Shown here piece after piece: positions 26,311 through 34,574 of a DNA stretch of 64,000 nucleotides. The notes below the pieces were generated by a model. That model was not told the origin of the DNA and searched no databases. It saw nothing but the letters and a program-made list of their open reading frames with translations. Origin of the DNA: Phycisphaerales bacterium (GTDB lineage: Bacteria; Planctomycetota; Phycisphaerae; Phycisphaerales; UBA1924); contig JAJDDO010000024.1 in the NCBI GenBank assembly GCA_029260265.1, forward strand, positions 559,458 to 623,457, read 5' to 3'. The position numbers were made by a program, and so were the translations under genes. Position 1 is the first letter of the stretch, and every line of letters starts with the position of its first letter.

Positions 26311-26353
26311 GTGGGTCTCCGTTGGGTAGTCCGTCTACTGCCCAAGTATATGC

Positions 26354-26884
26354 CTATTGACCATGCCCGGCGGGTTCTGCGGGCGATTCGTCTGCACGCA
26401 CCGCGATTTGCATCCCATCGGTCTGCACAACGCGGATGGATTGCCCGGCGTCGATGATCCCGCCCGCGGCGATCGCGTTGTGGCGTGAGCCGTTGATTTC
26501 CACAATCCCCACCGGGCGAAGAGCGGTCACCGCGACCCCATGCTGATCGAGCAGCGCACCGCGTTGCTCATCTTGTCTCTGATTCTCGGCGCGGTGCTCG
26601 TTGGCAATTTCCTCAACAGATGACCCGATCATCTTTCTCCCGATCCTGGTATTGGGGAGCATGCTGACCGCAGAAAAGAACGCCATCGGCCCGAGAATCA
26701 GCACGGTGAGTGTCCCGATCACGCCCCAGATGGTGTCATAGCGGTAGAGGATGACGACACCGGCGATGGCGCAGATCGCCGCCGCGATCCCGATCGCGCC
26801 GCCCGAAGGCACAAACGCCTCGATGCAGATAAGCAAAAGCCCGAACAAGATCAATCCGACGCCGGCAAACAACAGGGTTTCCAT
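26354..26884 (-). CDS. Short NfeD family membrane protein
   Basis: 176 residues. Three or four membrane helices fill the first half (LLFAGVGLILFGLLLICIEA, GIAAAICAIAGVVILY, VIGTLTVLILGPMAFFSAVS). The C-terminal part is a small NfeD-type OB-fold beta-barrel (AVTALRPVGIVEINGSRHNA, then GGIIDAGQSIRVVQTDGMQI). It begins one base inside the stop of the long NfeD gene (TGATG) and precedes floA by 43 bp. It probably anchors or partners FloA; no enzymatic motif is present. Confidence 0.85.
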   Translation of the reverse strand: METLLFAGVGLILFGLLLICIEAFVPSGGAIGIAAAICAIAGVVILYRYDTIWGVIGTLTVLILGPMAFFSAVSMLPNTRIGRKMIGSSVEEIANEHRAENQRQDEQRGALLDQHGVAVTALRPVGIVEINGSRHNAIAAGGIIDAGQSIRVVQTDGMQIAVRADESPAEPAGHGQ

Positions 26885-28731
26885 CAGCCTTGCTCCTCTC
26901 TGGCATCGTCAACTTTGGAGCCCTGGTTGTCTGGCTCAACCTCGATGCGCATCGGCTGCACGCTCGTAACCCGCACAGCCGTGCCCGGCTCGATGTACCC
27001 GATCCCCGCGTAGACCGTCATCAGTTCGCCCTCGATATCCGCCTGCCCGCTCGGGCGCAGCGGCGTCGTGGTCATGCCTCGATCGCCAACACGGGCAATA
27101 TCGTCGGCGTGCGGGGCGATGACCGAGAGCAGCGAGTGCCCGCTCGGATCAGCGCTGACGCCGGTCGCGCCGCTGAGCATCAGACGATCGAGGATCGGGA
27201 TGCTCTTCATATTCTTGAGGATCAACCACATGACCACGCCCGCGGTGACCAGCGAGAGCAGCATGGTGGTTGCACCGGTAAGCAAATCCTGCTGGGTGCT
27301 GGGCGCTGCGAACGATCCGCCCGCGGGGATAAAGGTGCCCAGCAATCCGCCGAAGAGCGATATCAGCCCGAGCACCCCGAACACGCCAAAACCGGGGAGG
27401 ACAAACGCTTCGAGCATGAGCAAGATAATTCCCGCGCCGATCGCGACCACTTCCCACCACCCCGCGAACCCGAGAATCGCAGCGGGCGCGATCAGCAGCC
27501 CCAAGGCGATCAACGCCACCGTTCCACCAAAGCCAAAACCTGGAGCGATCATCTCGATGAACATCGCAACGAGGAAGACCACGATAAAGAGCCCGCGTGC
27601 AAACGGGTTCGTGAGCAGACGCACGAGCGATTCCGACCAGCTCTCCCCCTGGCGAATCATCTCTTTGGCGCCCATAAAGGTCATAAGCTCTTCGTCGGTG
27701 TTGATCACACCAGAGGAGAATCCGAGCTCTTGCATCTGTCCCTCGCGCATAACGATCGCCGCGGTGCCGTCGGAGACATACGCGACCATCCGGTACTTGC
27801 CGGTGTCGCTGGCGGAGAACTCCGGCCGATTGGTGGCCACATCGAACGCGAGCTCGCCGATGCGTTCGGGGTTGCTGAACTCCTGCTCGATATCCCCGAG
27901 CGTGTCGCTCGCGGGTTGAAAATCTTTACTCGGGTCATAATCGGGCGGTGTGAATCCGTCGCTCGACGAGCCGTCGCTGTTTGGCTCTGGTCGTTCAACG
28001 GATTCCGGGGCGGTAGAGACCCCGCCGGTGGCGCCCGCAAGCATGGGCTTGCCCCTCAGCGGGTCTTCATCGAACAGCAAGAGGTATTCGTTGAAGTTGA
28101 TCGCGTAGCGTGCGCCGGTGTCCGGGTCTTCGACGAGCCAGAGCTCGATACCATCGACGACGATCGCCTGGACGAGGTATTCGTCATACCCATGCCTGCG
28201 GGCCGAGTCGGTGACATCGGCGAGCAGCACGGGCAAAGCCTTGGTTCGCTCGTCGGGTGTCAACGCACGAAGCGTCGTCCGCCCGGTTTTGTACGCATCT
28301 TGAAAGGTCGGCGGAACAATGATGAATGCGTCGCCCATGGCCGCGGGTGAAGAGCTCACAATCTCTCGGCACGCCAACGCGATGATCGCCCCGCCCGAGT
28401 ACGCATCATGGTTCACCCACGCGATGGTATTGGTGATTGAGGATCCCTTGATCGATGCGGTGATGTCGAGCACAGCGCCAAGCCCGCCTCCGGGAGTATT
28501 GAGCTCGAACACCATCGCATCGAACCCGCCATTTTCAGCCTGGGCGATGCGCCGATTGACGCTTCTGGCGGTCATCGCGTCGATCGGGCCTTCGATGGTG
28601 ATGACCGCGACTCGATCGCCTTGGCGTGAAGCGGGGATGGCGCTCTGCGCAACCGTGAGCGATGCAAAGATCGCGAGCAGACTCAGCAGGGCCAAGCCCC
28701 GATTGATCACTTTGGGGGGGTGTATATGCAC
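26884..28731 (-). CDS. Long NfeD (ClpP-class serine protease plus NfeD domain)
   Basis: 615 residues. A signal peptide (GLALLSLLAIFASLTVAQSA) is followed by a ClpP/SDH-type protease domain with FELNTPGGGLGAVLDITASI and WVNHDAYSGGAIIALACREI (the catalytic Ser is the one before GGA), then a Lys region. Several membrane helices follow (for example GLFIVVFLVAMFIEMIAPGF and VVAIGAGIILLMLEAFVLPG) and a C-terminal NfeD beta-barrel (TTTPLRPSGQADIEGELMTV). An insert of about 80 residues rich in Asp, Ser and Pro lies in the middle. The GTG at 28731 is chosen because a TATACT box lies five bases before it; the longer frame to 28986 runs antisense into the NUDIX gene. First gene of the NfeD-NfeD-floA operon. 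Confidence 0.87.
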   Translation of the reverse strand: MHIHPPKVINRGLALLSLLAIFASLTVAQSAIPASRQGDRVAVITIEGPIDAMTARSVNRRIAQAENGGFDAMVFELNTPGGGLGAVLDITASIKGSSITNTIAWVNHDAYSGGAIIALACREIVSSSPAAMGDAFIIVPPTFQDAYKTGRTTLRALTPDERTKALPVLLADVTDSARRHGYDEYLVQAIVVDGIELWLVEDPDTGARYAINFNEYLLLFDEDPLRGKPMLAGATGGVSTAPESVERPEPNSDGSSSDGFTPPDYDPSKDFQPASDTLGDIEQEFSNPERIGELAFDVATNRPEFSASDTGKYRMVAYVSDGTAAIVMREGQMQELGFSSGVINTDEELMTFMGAKEMIRQGESWSESLVRLLTNPFARGLFIVVFLVAMFIEMIAPGFGFGGTVALIALGLLIAPAAILGFAGWWEVVAIGAGIILLMLEAFVLPGFGVFGVLGLISLFGGLLGTFIPAGGSFAAPSTQQDLLTGATTMLLSLVTAGVVMWLILKNMKSIPILDRLMLSGATGVSADPSGHSLLSVIAPHADDIARVGDRGMTTTPLRPSGQADIEGELMTVYAGIGYIEPGTAVRVTSVQPMRIEVEPDNQGSKVDDAREEQG

Positions 28732-28736
28732 AGCAG

Positions 28737-28742
28737 AGTATA
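28737..28742 (-). promoter_or_regulatory. -10 box of the NfeD-floA unit, leaderless type
   Basis: TATACT on the reverse strand, five bases (CTGCT) before the GTG at 28731. Confidence 0.65.
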
Positions 28743-28798
28743 CAACGCCATTGCCGACGAGGTTCCTGTTCGAGAGGGGAACCGGTAGGTTGTTTGTG

Positions 28799-29365
28799 CT
28801 ATGGATGACCTGTCGGGGTTTCTTGTTCGATGGTCCAGGTGAGTTTTTTGCCCCGGCAATCGATATGCAGCGCAAAGAAACCCGGGCGCCCATTGATCCC
28901 AGAATGCTCGTGCTTGTGAACCATGGGCCAGATGATCTCGCGATCGGTGATCGGAAGCGGGAGGTCTGGGATCTCAGATTCCTCATGCCAGCGCAGCTCG
29001 CCCTCGTTCATCGGACCGGCTTCAACTTCGACCGGAACCAGCACGCGGTAGTAATACAACAGCCAGTGGGTCTGCCCCTCGAAGGCGGTCTCGGCGATCA
29101 GCCCAGAGAGGTGCAAATCCTTTATCTCGACATGCACGCCCGCTTCTTCCATGATCTCGCGCTGGGCGCACTGGGCGGGCGATTCGCCGATGCCCATCTC
29201 GAGCTTGCCCCCGATGGGCGAGCAGAGCCCTTTGTTGGGTGCCTTTATCCGGTGCAATAGCAACACCCGCCCGTCCTTATCCCGCAGGTCACACAAACAA
29301 GCAACCTTGTAGGGCAGGGTGGTTGGTTCCTTCTCGCCGGGCAGGATATTGGCGGGGTCTAGCAT
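28799..29365 (-). CDS. NUDIX hydrolase
   Basis: 188 residues. The Nudix box starts in GGKLEMGIGESPAQCAQREI and ends with the metal-binding EEAG of MEEAGVHVEI, matching GX5EX7REUXEEXGU. The strand order (KVACLCDLRDKDGRVLLLHR before it) is that of MutT-like or 8-oxo-dGTP-type pyrophosphatases. The C-terminal 50 residues are an extension with His and Gly (MVHKHEHSGINGRPGFFALH). Substrate unknown. The ATG at 29365 follows a TACCCT box by five bases; a longer frame to 29752 is antisense to the methyltransferase. Divergent from the FkbM gene. Confidence 0.88.
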   Translation of the reverse strand: MLDPANILPGEKEPTTLPYKVACLCDLRDKDGRVLLLHRIKAPNKGLCSPIGGKLEMGIGESPAQCAQREIMEEAGVHVEIKDLHLSGLIAETAFEGQTHWLLYYYRVLVPVEVEAGPMNEGELRWHEESEIPDLPLPITDREIIWPMVHKHEHSGINGRPGFFALHIDCRGKKLTWTIEQETPTGHP

Positions 29366-29370
29366 GCCCA

Positions 29371-29376
29371 AGGGTA
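29371..29376 (-). promoter_or_regulatory. -10 box of the NUDIX gene, leaderless type
   Basis: TACCCT on the reverse strand, five bases (TGGGC) before the ATG at 29365. It shares a 48-bp gap with the methyltransferase promoter. Confidence 0.55.
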
Positions 29377-29401
29377 TGCACGGGGGCTTGATTGAGGCGG
29401 G

Positions 29402-29407
29402 TATACT
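29402..29407 (+). promoter_or_regulatory. -10 box of the FkbM methyltransferase gene, leaderless type
   Basis: TATACT, six bases (CACCGC) before the ATG at 29414. Confidence 0.6.
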
Positions 29408-29413
29408 CACCGC

Positions 29414-30124
29414 ATGACCCAAACGCTCGGCCTCGTCGATTACTGGCACATGATCCACCGTGCGTGGAGGTATCGGCTCCGCACCGAACGAGATGAGATC
29501 CGGTTTCTTCTTCAGCAGGATCTGGGCGGCAAGCTGGCACTCGATATCGGCGCCAATCGGGGTATTTATTCGTACTGGATGCACAAGCAGGTCGGGCCAA
29601 CTGGGAGGGTCGTCGCGTTCGAGCCTCAGCCGGAAATGGTCGAGGCACTCGAAAAGCTCAAAGGCTCGTTCGGGTTTCGTGGGCTTGAAATCGTCCAGAC
29701 CGGGCTCTCGACCGAACCGGGCGAGCTCAGGCTTGTCCGTAAGCCGAACCACCCTGGCGGGGCAAGCTTCGAGCGTGAACCGACGGGCGACGAGCAGTCT
29801 TTGATCGTGCCGGTGACCACCCTGGATCTGTACGCCGAATCAAACTTTGATCGCCCGGTGGCGTTTATCAAGTGCGATGTCGAGGGGCACGAGCCGGCGG
29901 TCTTCCGTGGGGGCGAACGGGTGTTGCGTGAGGACAAGCCGGCGTTGTTGTTCGAGTGTCATGAGAATCAGGTCCGTGACGGCGAGTTCTTCGGGTACCT
30001 TGAGGGGCTTGGGTACGATGGGTCTTTCTTTTTCAAGGGGCAGCTTCACCAGATTGGCGAACTCGAGCAACTCCGCGAGAAGATCGATAAACCCTACCTG
30101 AACTATGTGTTTCGTCACCGCTGA
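29414..30124 (+). CDS. FkbM family SAM-dependent methyltransferase
   Basis: 236 residues. The SAM-binding motif I is LALDIGANRGIYSYWM, followed by VVAFEPQPEMVEAL (motif with the ribose-binding acid) and the FkbM hallmark VAFIKCDVEGHEPAVFRGG. Members methylate hydroxyl groups on sugars or small molecules, often in surface polysaccharides or natural products. Acceptor unknown. It starts six bases after a TATACT box and has no ribosome binding site. murC follows 50 bp later with its own -10 box. Confidence 0.87.
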   Translation: MTQTLGLVDYWHMIHRAWRYRLRTERDEIRFLLQQDLGGKLALDIGANRGIYSYWMHKQVGPTGRVVAFEPQPEMVEALEKLKGSFGFRGLEIVQTGLSTEPGELRLVRKPNHPGGASFEREPTGDEQSLIVPVTTLDLYAESNFDRPVAFIKCDVEGHEPAVFRGGERVLREDKPALLFECHENQVRDGEFFGYLEGLGYDGSFFFKGQLHQIGELEQLREKIDKPYLNYVFRHR

Positions 30125-30165
30125 TCTTGTTGGGGATTGTGTTGCCTGATCGGGCGGATAGACGA

Positions 30166-30171
30166 TACCCT
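30166..30171 (+). promoter_or_regulatory. -10 box of the murC operon, leaderless type
   Basis: TACCCT ending three bases before ATG 30175 and six bases before the in-frame GTG 30178. The spacing elsewhere in the window favours GTG 30178 as the real start if the mRNA is leaderless. Confidence 0.5.
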
Positions 30172-30174
30172 AGT

Positions 30175-31680
30175 ATGGTGAAAAACCCCAAAGAAACAGC
30201 ATTATCAGCCAACCAGACCGCCCTGATCCAGCTTGGGGCGTCTCGCCCATACCTCGTTGGCATCGGCGGATGCGGGATGTCGGCGTTGGCGCAGCTAATC
30301 GATAAATCGGGCGTTGCTGTGCTTGGGTGTGATACGACCCCCTCGCCGGTGACCGAGGCGTTGACTGATGCAGGGATCTCGGTCGGATTTGATGAATCCG
30401 CCGAGGCGTTGCCCGAGGAAGCCGATCTGGTCATCGCCAGCGCTGCGGTGAAACCAGAACATCCGGTGCTGCTCGAAGCGACCCGCCGGGGATTGACCGC
30501 TTTGAGCTACCCCGAAGCGCTCGGCGTGTGCATGCAAGGGCGGACCGGGATCGCGATCGCCGGCACCCACGGCAAGTCGACCACCACCGCGATGCTCGGG
30601 TGCGCACTGACCGATGCGGGGATTGATCCCAGCGTGATCGTTGGCGCAACATGCGCCCAACTCGCGGGTGGAGCGCTTGGAGATTCTGAATCCGCGGTTG
30701 GGTATCGGGTCGGGCCCGATCTGATTCCGGTCGGCACGCACAAGGGCAAGCCCGGCGTGTTGATCGCCGAGGCGTGCGAGTTCAACAGATCTTTTCACCA
30801 TCTCCGCCCAACGATCGCCTCCATCGCGTCGATCGAGGCGGATCATCTTGATGTGTACGGCTCGCTCGACGCGGTTGTCGAAGCGTTCGCCGGGTTTGCG
30901 AGGTTGATCCCGGAGGAATCAAAGGGCGGCAAGCTGATCATCGCTCACGACGGTGCCCACCGCCGAGAGATTACCGCCGGGCTTGGATGCGCGGTCGAGA
31001 CGATTGGTTTCAACCCCGCAGCCGACTGGGTGATCGGGTACGACCCGCATACCGGGGCGTTGACCATTACCGAGCCGGATGGTTCGAGTGTGGGGTGGAC
31101 ACTCGGGATGCCGGGCGAGCATAATGCGTTCAACAGCGCGGTCGCCTACGCACTCGGGCGTTCGGTCGGGGCACTCGGGAGCAAACTCGCGGAATCATTC
31201 GGGGCGTTCCGTGGGCTCGATCGTCGGCTTCAGCTGCTTGGTCGGCGAGACGGGGTGCGTGTGTATGACGACTATGGTCATCATCCGACCGAGATCGACG
31301 CGACGCTGCGGGCATTGCGCCACGCCGAGGACCCCGCCGAGCATGGCGGGCGATTGATTTGTGTCTTTCAACCACACCAACATTCTCGTACACGGTTCTT
31401 TCTTGAAGAGTTCGCGACGAGCTTCGAGCACGCGGATGTGGTGATTGTGCCGCATATTTACTTTGTGCGAGATTCGGAGGCCGAGATGCACAAGGTGAGC
31501 TCGGCGGACCTCGTCGATCGGCTGCGTGAGAAGGGCGTGCGCGCGATGCACCTGTATCCGTTTGAAGCGATCATCGAGCAGCTCGAAAATCTTTGCAGAC
31601 CCGGCGATTTGCTCGTGGTCATGGGGGCGGGCCCGGTGTGGAAGGTCGGGCGCGGGTACCTCGAAGCGGGTTCTGAATGA
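30175..31680 (+). CDS. murC: UDP-N-acetylmuramate--L-alanine ligase MurC
   Basis: Adds L-Ala to UDP-MurNAc, the first peptide step of peptidoglycan synthesis. The product has about 500 residues with the Rossmann-like YLVGIGGCGMSALAQL, the ATP loop IAGTHGKSTTTAMLG, the EACEFNRSFHHLRP region with its conserved Glu and His, and the C-terminal YDDYGHHPTEI. The start is ATG 30175 or GTG 30178; the codons differ by one residue, and the -10 spacing supports 30178. First gene of murC-murB-ddl-ftsQ-like, in which each of the first three genes overlaps the next by four bases (ATGA). The set shows that the cell makes peptidoglycan. Confidence 0.95.
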   Translation: MVKNPKETALSANQTALIQLGASRPYLVGIGGCGMSALAQLIDKSGVAVLGCDTTPSPVTEALTDAGISVGFDESAEALPEEADLVIASAAVKPEHPVLLEATRRGLTALSYPEALGVCMQGRTGIAIAGTHGKSTTTAMLGCALTDAGIDPSVIVGATCAQLAGGALGDSESAVGYRVGPDLIPVGTHKGKPGVLIAEACEFNRSFHHLRPTIASIASIEADHLDVYGSLDAVVEAFAGFARLIPEESKGGKLIIAHDGAHRREITAGLGCAVETIGFNPAADWVIGYDPHTGALTITEPDGSSVGWTLGMPGEHNAFNSAVAYALGRSVGALGSKLAESFGAFRGLDRRLQLLGRRDGVRVYDDYGHHPTEIDATLRALRHAEDPAEHGGRLICVFQPHQHSRTRFFLEEFATSFEHADVVIVPHIYFVRDSEAEMHKVSSADLVDRLREKGVRAMHLYPFEAIIEQLENLCRPGDLLVVMGAGPVWKVGRGYLEAGSE

Positions 31681-32597
31681 TGACCCCCTCGGCGCACCAA
31701 CTCGGCATCGAGCACGACGCACCGATCGACACCTGGTTCCATATCGGTGGGCGGGCGCGGATGCTTGCACGCCCCGAGAGCAATGATGAGTTGATCAGGT
31801 GTCTGGAGATGGACGACCAGATGCGGATGCTCGGCGAGGGTGCAAACCTCTTGGTTGATGACGATGGCGTAGAGGGGCTGGTGGTTTCTTTGCAGACCGG
31901 CGGTTTTCGCACCGTTGAGATCGATCATGCTTGCGGGCTTGTTCGCGCGGGTTCGGGGGCATCGTTGGCGCGGGTGATCGCGGGCTGTGTCAATGAGGGG
32001 CTCGGCGGATTGGAAATGCTGACCGGGATCCCGGCGACGATCGGCGGGGCTGCGGTGATGAACGCGGGCGGGGCGTTTGGCTCGTTCTGCGATCACCTCG
32101 TTGAGATCGAGGCGATGGATCGGCTCGGGCGGGTGCACCGCTTTGCACGCAACGAAATCGACTTTGATTACCGTCAATCAAGACTCAACCACCTCATCGT
32201 GCTTTCGGCGCTCTTTGAGCTCGAACAGGCTGATCCTGAACAGCTCAAGGGCGAGCGGAATCGGTGCATGGAATACAAGAGCAAGACCCAGCCCATGAGC
32301 GAGAAATCCGCCGGGTGCGTTTTCAAAAACCCGGTGCTGGCAGAAGACATCGAAGAGATTGGATCGCAGGGCGACCGGGTCAGCGCGGGGATGCTGATCG
32401 ATCGGGCGGGGTGCAAACGGATGCGGATTGGTGGAGCACAGGTCTCCTCGGTGCACGCCAACTTCATCACGACCGATCAAGACGCCAAGGCCCGTTCGGT
32501 CATCGAGCTGATCGGGCTCGTCGAGCAGCGGGTGCTTGATCAATTTGGTCTCCAGCTCGAGCGTGAGCTGGTGATCTGGTCGGAGCATGAATCATGA
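31677..32597 (+). CDS. murB: UDP-N-acetylenolpyruvoylglucosamine reductase MurB
   Basis: FAD enzyme that reduces UDP-GlcNAc-enolpyruvate to UDP-MurNAc with NADPH. The 306-residue product shows the FAD-binding motifs TWFHIGGRARML, GEGANLLVDDDGVEGLVVSL and LTGIPATIGGAAVMNAGG, and the C-terminal AGMLIDRAGCKRMRIGGAQV. The motif with the proton-donating residue reads SAGCVFKNP: a Cys stands where a Ser (GS.FKNP) is usual. Cys may still donate a proton, so the enzyme is probably active. ATGA overlaps on both sides couple it to murC and ddl. It acts one step before MurC. Confidence 0.94.
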   Translation: MMTPSAHQLGIEHDAPIDTWFHIGGRARMLARPESNDELIRCLEMDDQMRMLGEGANLLVDDDGVEGLVVSLQTGGFRTVEIDHACGLVRAGSGASLARVIAGCVNEGLGGLEMLTGIPATIGGAAVMNAGGAFGSFCDHLVEIEAMDRLGRVHRFARNEIDFDYRQSRLNHLIVLSALFELEQADPEQLKGERNRCMEYKSKTQPMSEKSAGCVFKNPVLAEDIEEIGSQGDRVSAGMLIDRAGCKRMRIGGAQVSSVHANFITTDQDAKARSVIELIGLVEQRVLDQFGLQLERELVIWSEHES

Positions 32598-33532
32598 CGC
32601 GGGTGCTCGTGCTCGGTGGCGGCCCCGACGCGGAACGAGAGGTCTCGCTCGAGAGCTCGCGGGCGGTTTACGAAGCCTGCAAGCAAGCGGGGTTGGATGC
32701 GCAATACCGCGTAGTCGATCGCCCGAACGCGGATGAGGTAGCCGCGTTTGAGGGCGAGGTGATTTTTCCCGTGCTTCACGGTCGGTTCGGAGAGGGCGGC
32801 GAGTTGCAGGCGATGCTCGAGGCTGCCGGGCGGCGGTTTGTCGGATCTGGATCGCGGGCAGCCAAGATCGCGATGGACAAGATGGGCACCAAGCTGCTGG
32901 CGTCTCGGCTCGGGATCCCGACGCCGAGGGCGGCGGTGCTCGATCCCGCCGATGCGACACGCCCAGAAATCGCGGTCTGCCCACTCGTGATGCCTGTGGT
33001 CATCAAACCGGTTGCCGAGGGTTCGAGCGTTGGGCTGCACATATGCGAGGGGCAACCGGACTGGGTCAACGCTTTGGGCAAGATCGAGGGTGATCGTCGG
33101 GTGTACATGATCGAGCAGCGGATTGTTGGGCGTGAGCTGACCGTGGGGATTATCGAAGAACGCTCTGGTGGGCTCGGGGCGTTGCCTGTGGTCGAGATTT
33201 CGCCGAGTGAGGGCGTGTATGACTATGAAGCCAAGTACGCCCGGGGGGACACGGTGTACGCGGTGAACCCTGATTTGTCTGCTCGGATGGGCGAAAAAAT
33301 CCAAGAGCAATCGGTGCGATTGTGTGAACAGATCGGGGTTCGTCATCTTGCACGGGTTGATTTTTTGGTGCCCGATGATGGGTCTGAGCCGATGCTGCTT
33401 GAGGTTAACACGATGCCGGGGTTCACCGGCAGCTCGCTGCTCCCGATGGCGTCGCGGGCAGCGGGTCGAGATATGGCGGAGTTGTGCGCGCATCTGGTGT
33501 CGATGGCATCGTGCGATGAACCAGAGAGATAG
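32594..33532 (+). CDS. ddl: D-alanine--D-alanine ligase
   Basis: ATP-grasp enzyme that joins two D-Ala for the end of the peptidoglycan stem peptide. The 312-residue product has the N-terminal VLGGGPDAEREVSLESSRAV, the PVLHGRFGEGGELQAMLE loop, FVGSGSRAAKIAMDK, VVIKPVAEGSSVG, and the metal-binding FLVPDDGSEPMLLEVNTMPG, with Asp replaced as usual by Glu/Asn pairs. Length is typical. It overlaps murB by four bases. The next gene starts nine bases downstream. Confidence 0.94.
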   Translation: MTRVLVLGGGPDAEREVSLESSRAVYEACKQAGLDAQYRVVDRPNADEVAAFEGEVIFPVLHGRFGEGGELQAMLEAAGRRFVGSGSRAAKIAMDKMGTKLLASRLGIPTPRAAVLDPADATRPEIAVCPLVMPVVIKPVAEGSSVGLHICEGQPDWVNALGKIEGDRRVYMIEQRIVGRELTVGIIEERSGGLGALPVVEISPSEGVYDYEAKYARGDTVYAVNPDLSARMGEKIQEQSVRLCEQIGVRHLARVDFLVPDDGSEPMLLEVNTMPGFTGSSLLPMASRAAGRDMAELCAHLVSMASCDEPER

Positions 33533-33540
33533 AGGGCGAG

Positions 33541-34407
33541 ATGGCCAAGAAAAAACGGAAATCAAACAAGAAGAATCCCGAGGTCACCGAGCGGAACAAG
33601 CGGCTCGCGATCGGATCGGCGGTTGTCATCGGCGCGGCTTCGGTCTTTGTTGGAACGGCGATGGGTGTCGGTGAGCTCGATGCACGGGCGGCAACCATGG
33701 TGGCCTCGAGTGACCCGGTTGTCCGCGTTGATTTCCCGATCAACCAGAGCGGCGAGTCATGGATGCCCAACCACGAACAATCAAGGATCGAAACGCTTGT
33801 CGCCAAAGCGGTCGTCGGGACTCGCGCACTGAACATCACGGCACTCAAAGAAGTCGGCACAGTGCTTATCGACACCGGTTGGGCGGAGGGGACTCCTACG
33901 ATCCGGTGGACACCAGACGGCGAGATCCACGCGAAGGTCGATTGGCGCCGCCCCGCGGCGGTCGTCCGCGCCGGACCGACCGAGGTGGTGATCGACTTGC
34001 ATGCGCATCGGCTTCCACTGGCGTACCCGATCGCGAAGAGCAACCAGTTCTACTTTGTCAATGCGTTGAACTCGATGCCGCAACTCGGTCAGCAATGGGC
34101 GGGCGAGGATATCCGTGACGGGCTTGCGCTCAGGGCGTTGCTTGGTGAGAAGGGGCTGCTCGGGCAGGTAGAAGGGATCGATCTCGGTGAGGGTCGAGAG
34201 AACGGAACACTGAGTATTTTGACCACTCGGGGCACGCGGATTGTCTGGGGTGGTGGCCCGGGACATGATCTGCCCGGCGAGCAGACCACGAGCACCAAGA
34301 TCGGGCGGCTCATTGCGCTCTTCGACGAGACCAGACGCATTGACGGGAGTGTTCAACTGATCGACATCCGGGGCGTCAACATCACCCTGATGCGCCGCGA
34401 AGACTAG
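33541..34407 (+). CDS. FtsQ/DivIB-like cell-division protein (by position and layout)
   Basis: 288 residues: a very basic cytoplasmic N-terminus (KKKRKSNKKNPE), one membrane helix (AIGSAVVIGAASVFVGTAMG) and a periplasmic beta-rich domain. VDWRRPAAVVRAG followed by VIDLHAHRLPLA resembles the FtsQ stretch in which a RRPVA-type motif precedes the VD..G strand. FtsQ links the early and late divisome. The position right after murC-murB-ddl is the classical ftsQ position, which supports the call. A GAGGG ribosome binding site precedes the ATG. No ftsA or ftsZ follows; instead a terminator-like hairpin ends the operon. Confidence 0.65.
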   Translation: MAKKKRKSNKKNPEVTERNKRLAIGSAVVIGAASVFVGTAMGVGELDARAATMVASSDPVVRVDFPINQSGESWMPNHEQSRIETLVAKAVVGTRALNITALKEVGTVLIDTGWAEGTPTIRWTPDGEIHAKVDWRRPAAVVRAGPTEVVIDLHAHRLPLAYPIAKSNQFYFVNALNSMPQLGQQWAGEDIRDGLALRALLGEKGLLGQVEGIDLGEGRENGTLSILTTRGTRIVWGGGPGHDLPGEQTTSTKIGRLIALFDETRRIDGSVQLIDIRGVNITLMRRED

Positions 34408-34448
34408 GTTCTGTGCGAGGGTTCAGCATTCAATCATATTCTGGGTGC

Positions 34449-34487
34449 CACTGCTCGCAGTCTTTTGCGCAGCGGTGTCTTTTTTTC
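34449..34487 (+). terminator. Rho-independent terminator of the murC-murB-ddl-ftsQ operon
   Basis: CACTGCTCGC (34449-34458) pairs with GCG plus AGCGGTG (34467-34477), with one G-T pair and a one-base bulge. It is followed by TCTTTTTTTC (34478-34487). It lies 41 bases after the ftsQ-like stop. Confidence 0.65.
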
Positions 34488-34562
34488 TCTGACGCGAAGA
34501 GCACTCCTGCGTCCCTCTGGCGAGTGGCTTCACCCGTTGAGGCAATTAGGTGCCGCCTGACA

Positions 34563-34568
34563 TAGGCT
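34563..34568 (+). promoter_or_regulatory. -10 box of the membrane-protein gene, leaderless type
   Basis: TAGGCT, six bases (TGCCCT) before the ATG at 34575. A second possible box, TATGGT (34574-34579), would instead serve an internal ATG at 34587. Confidence 0.45.
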
Positions 34569-34574
34569 TGCCCT

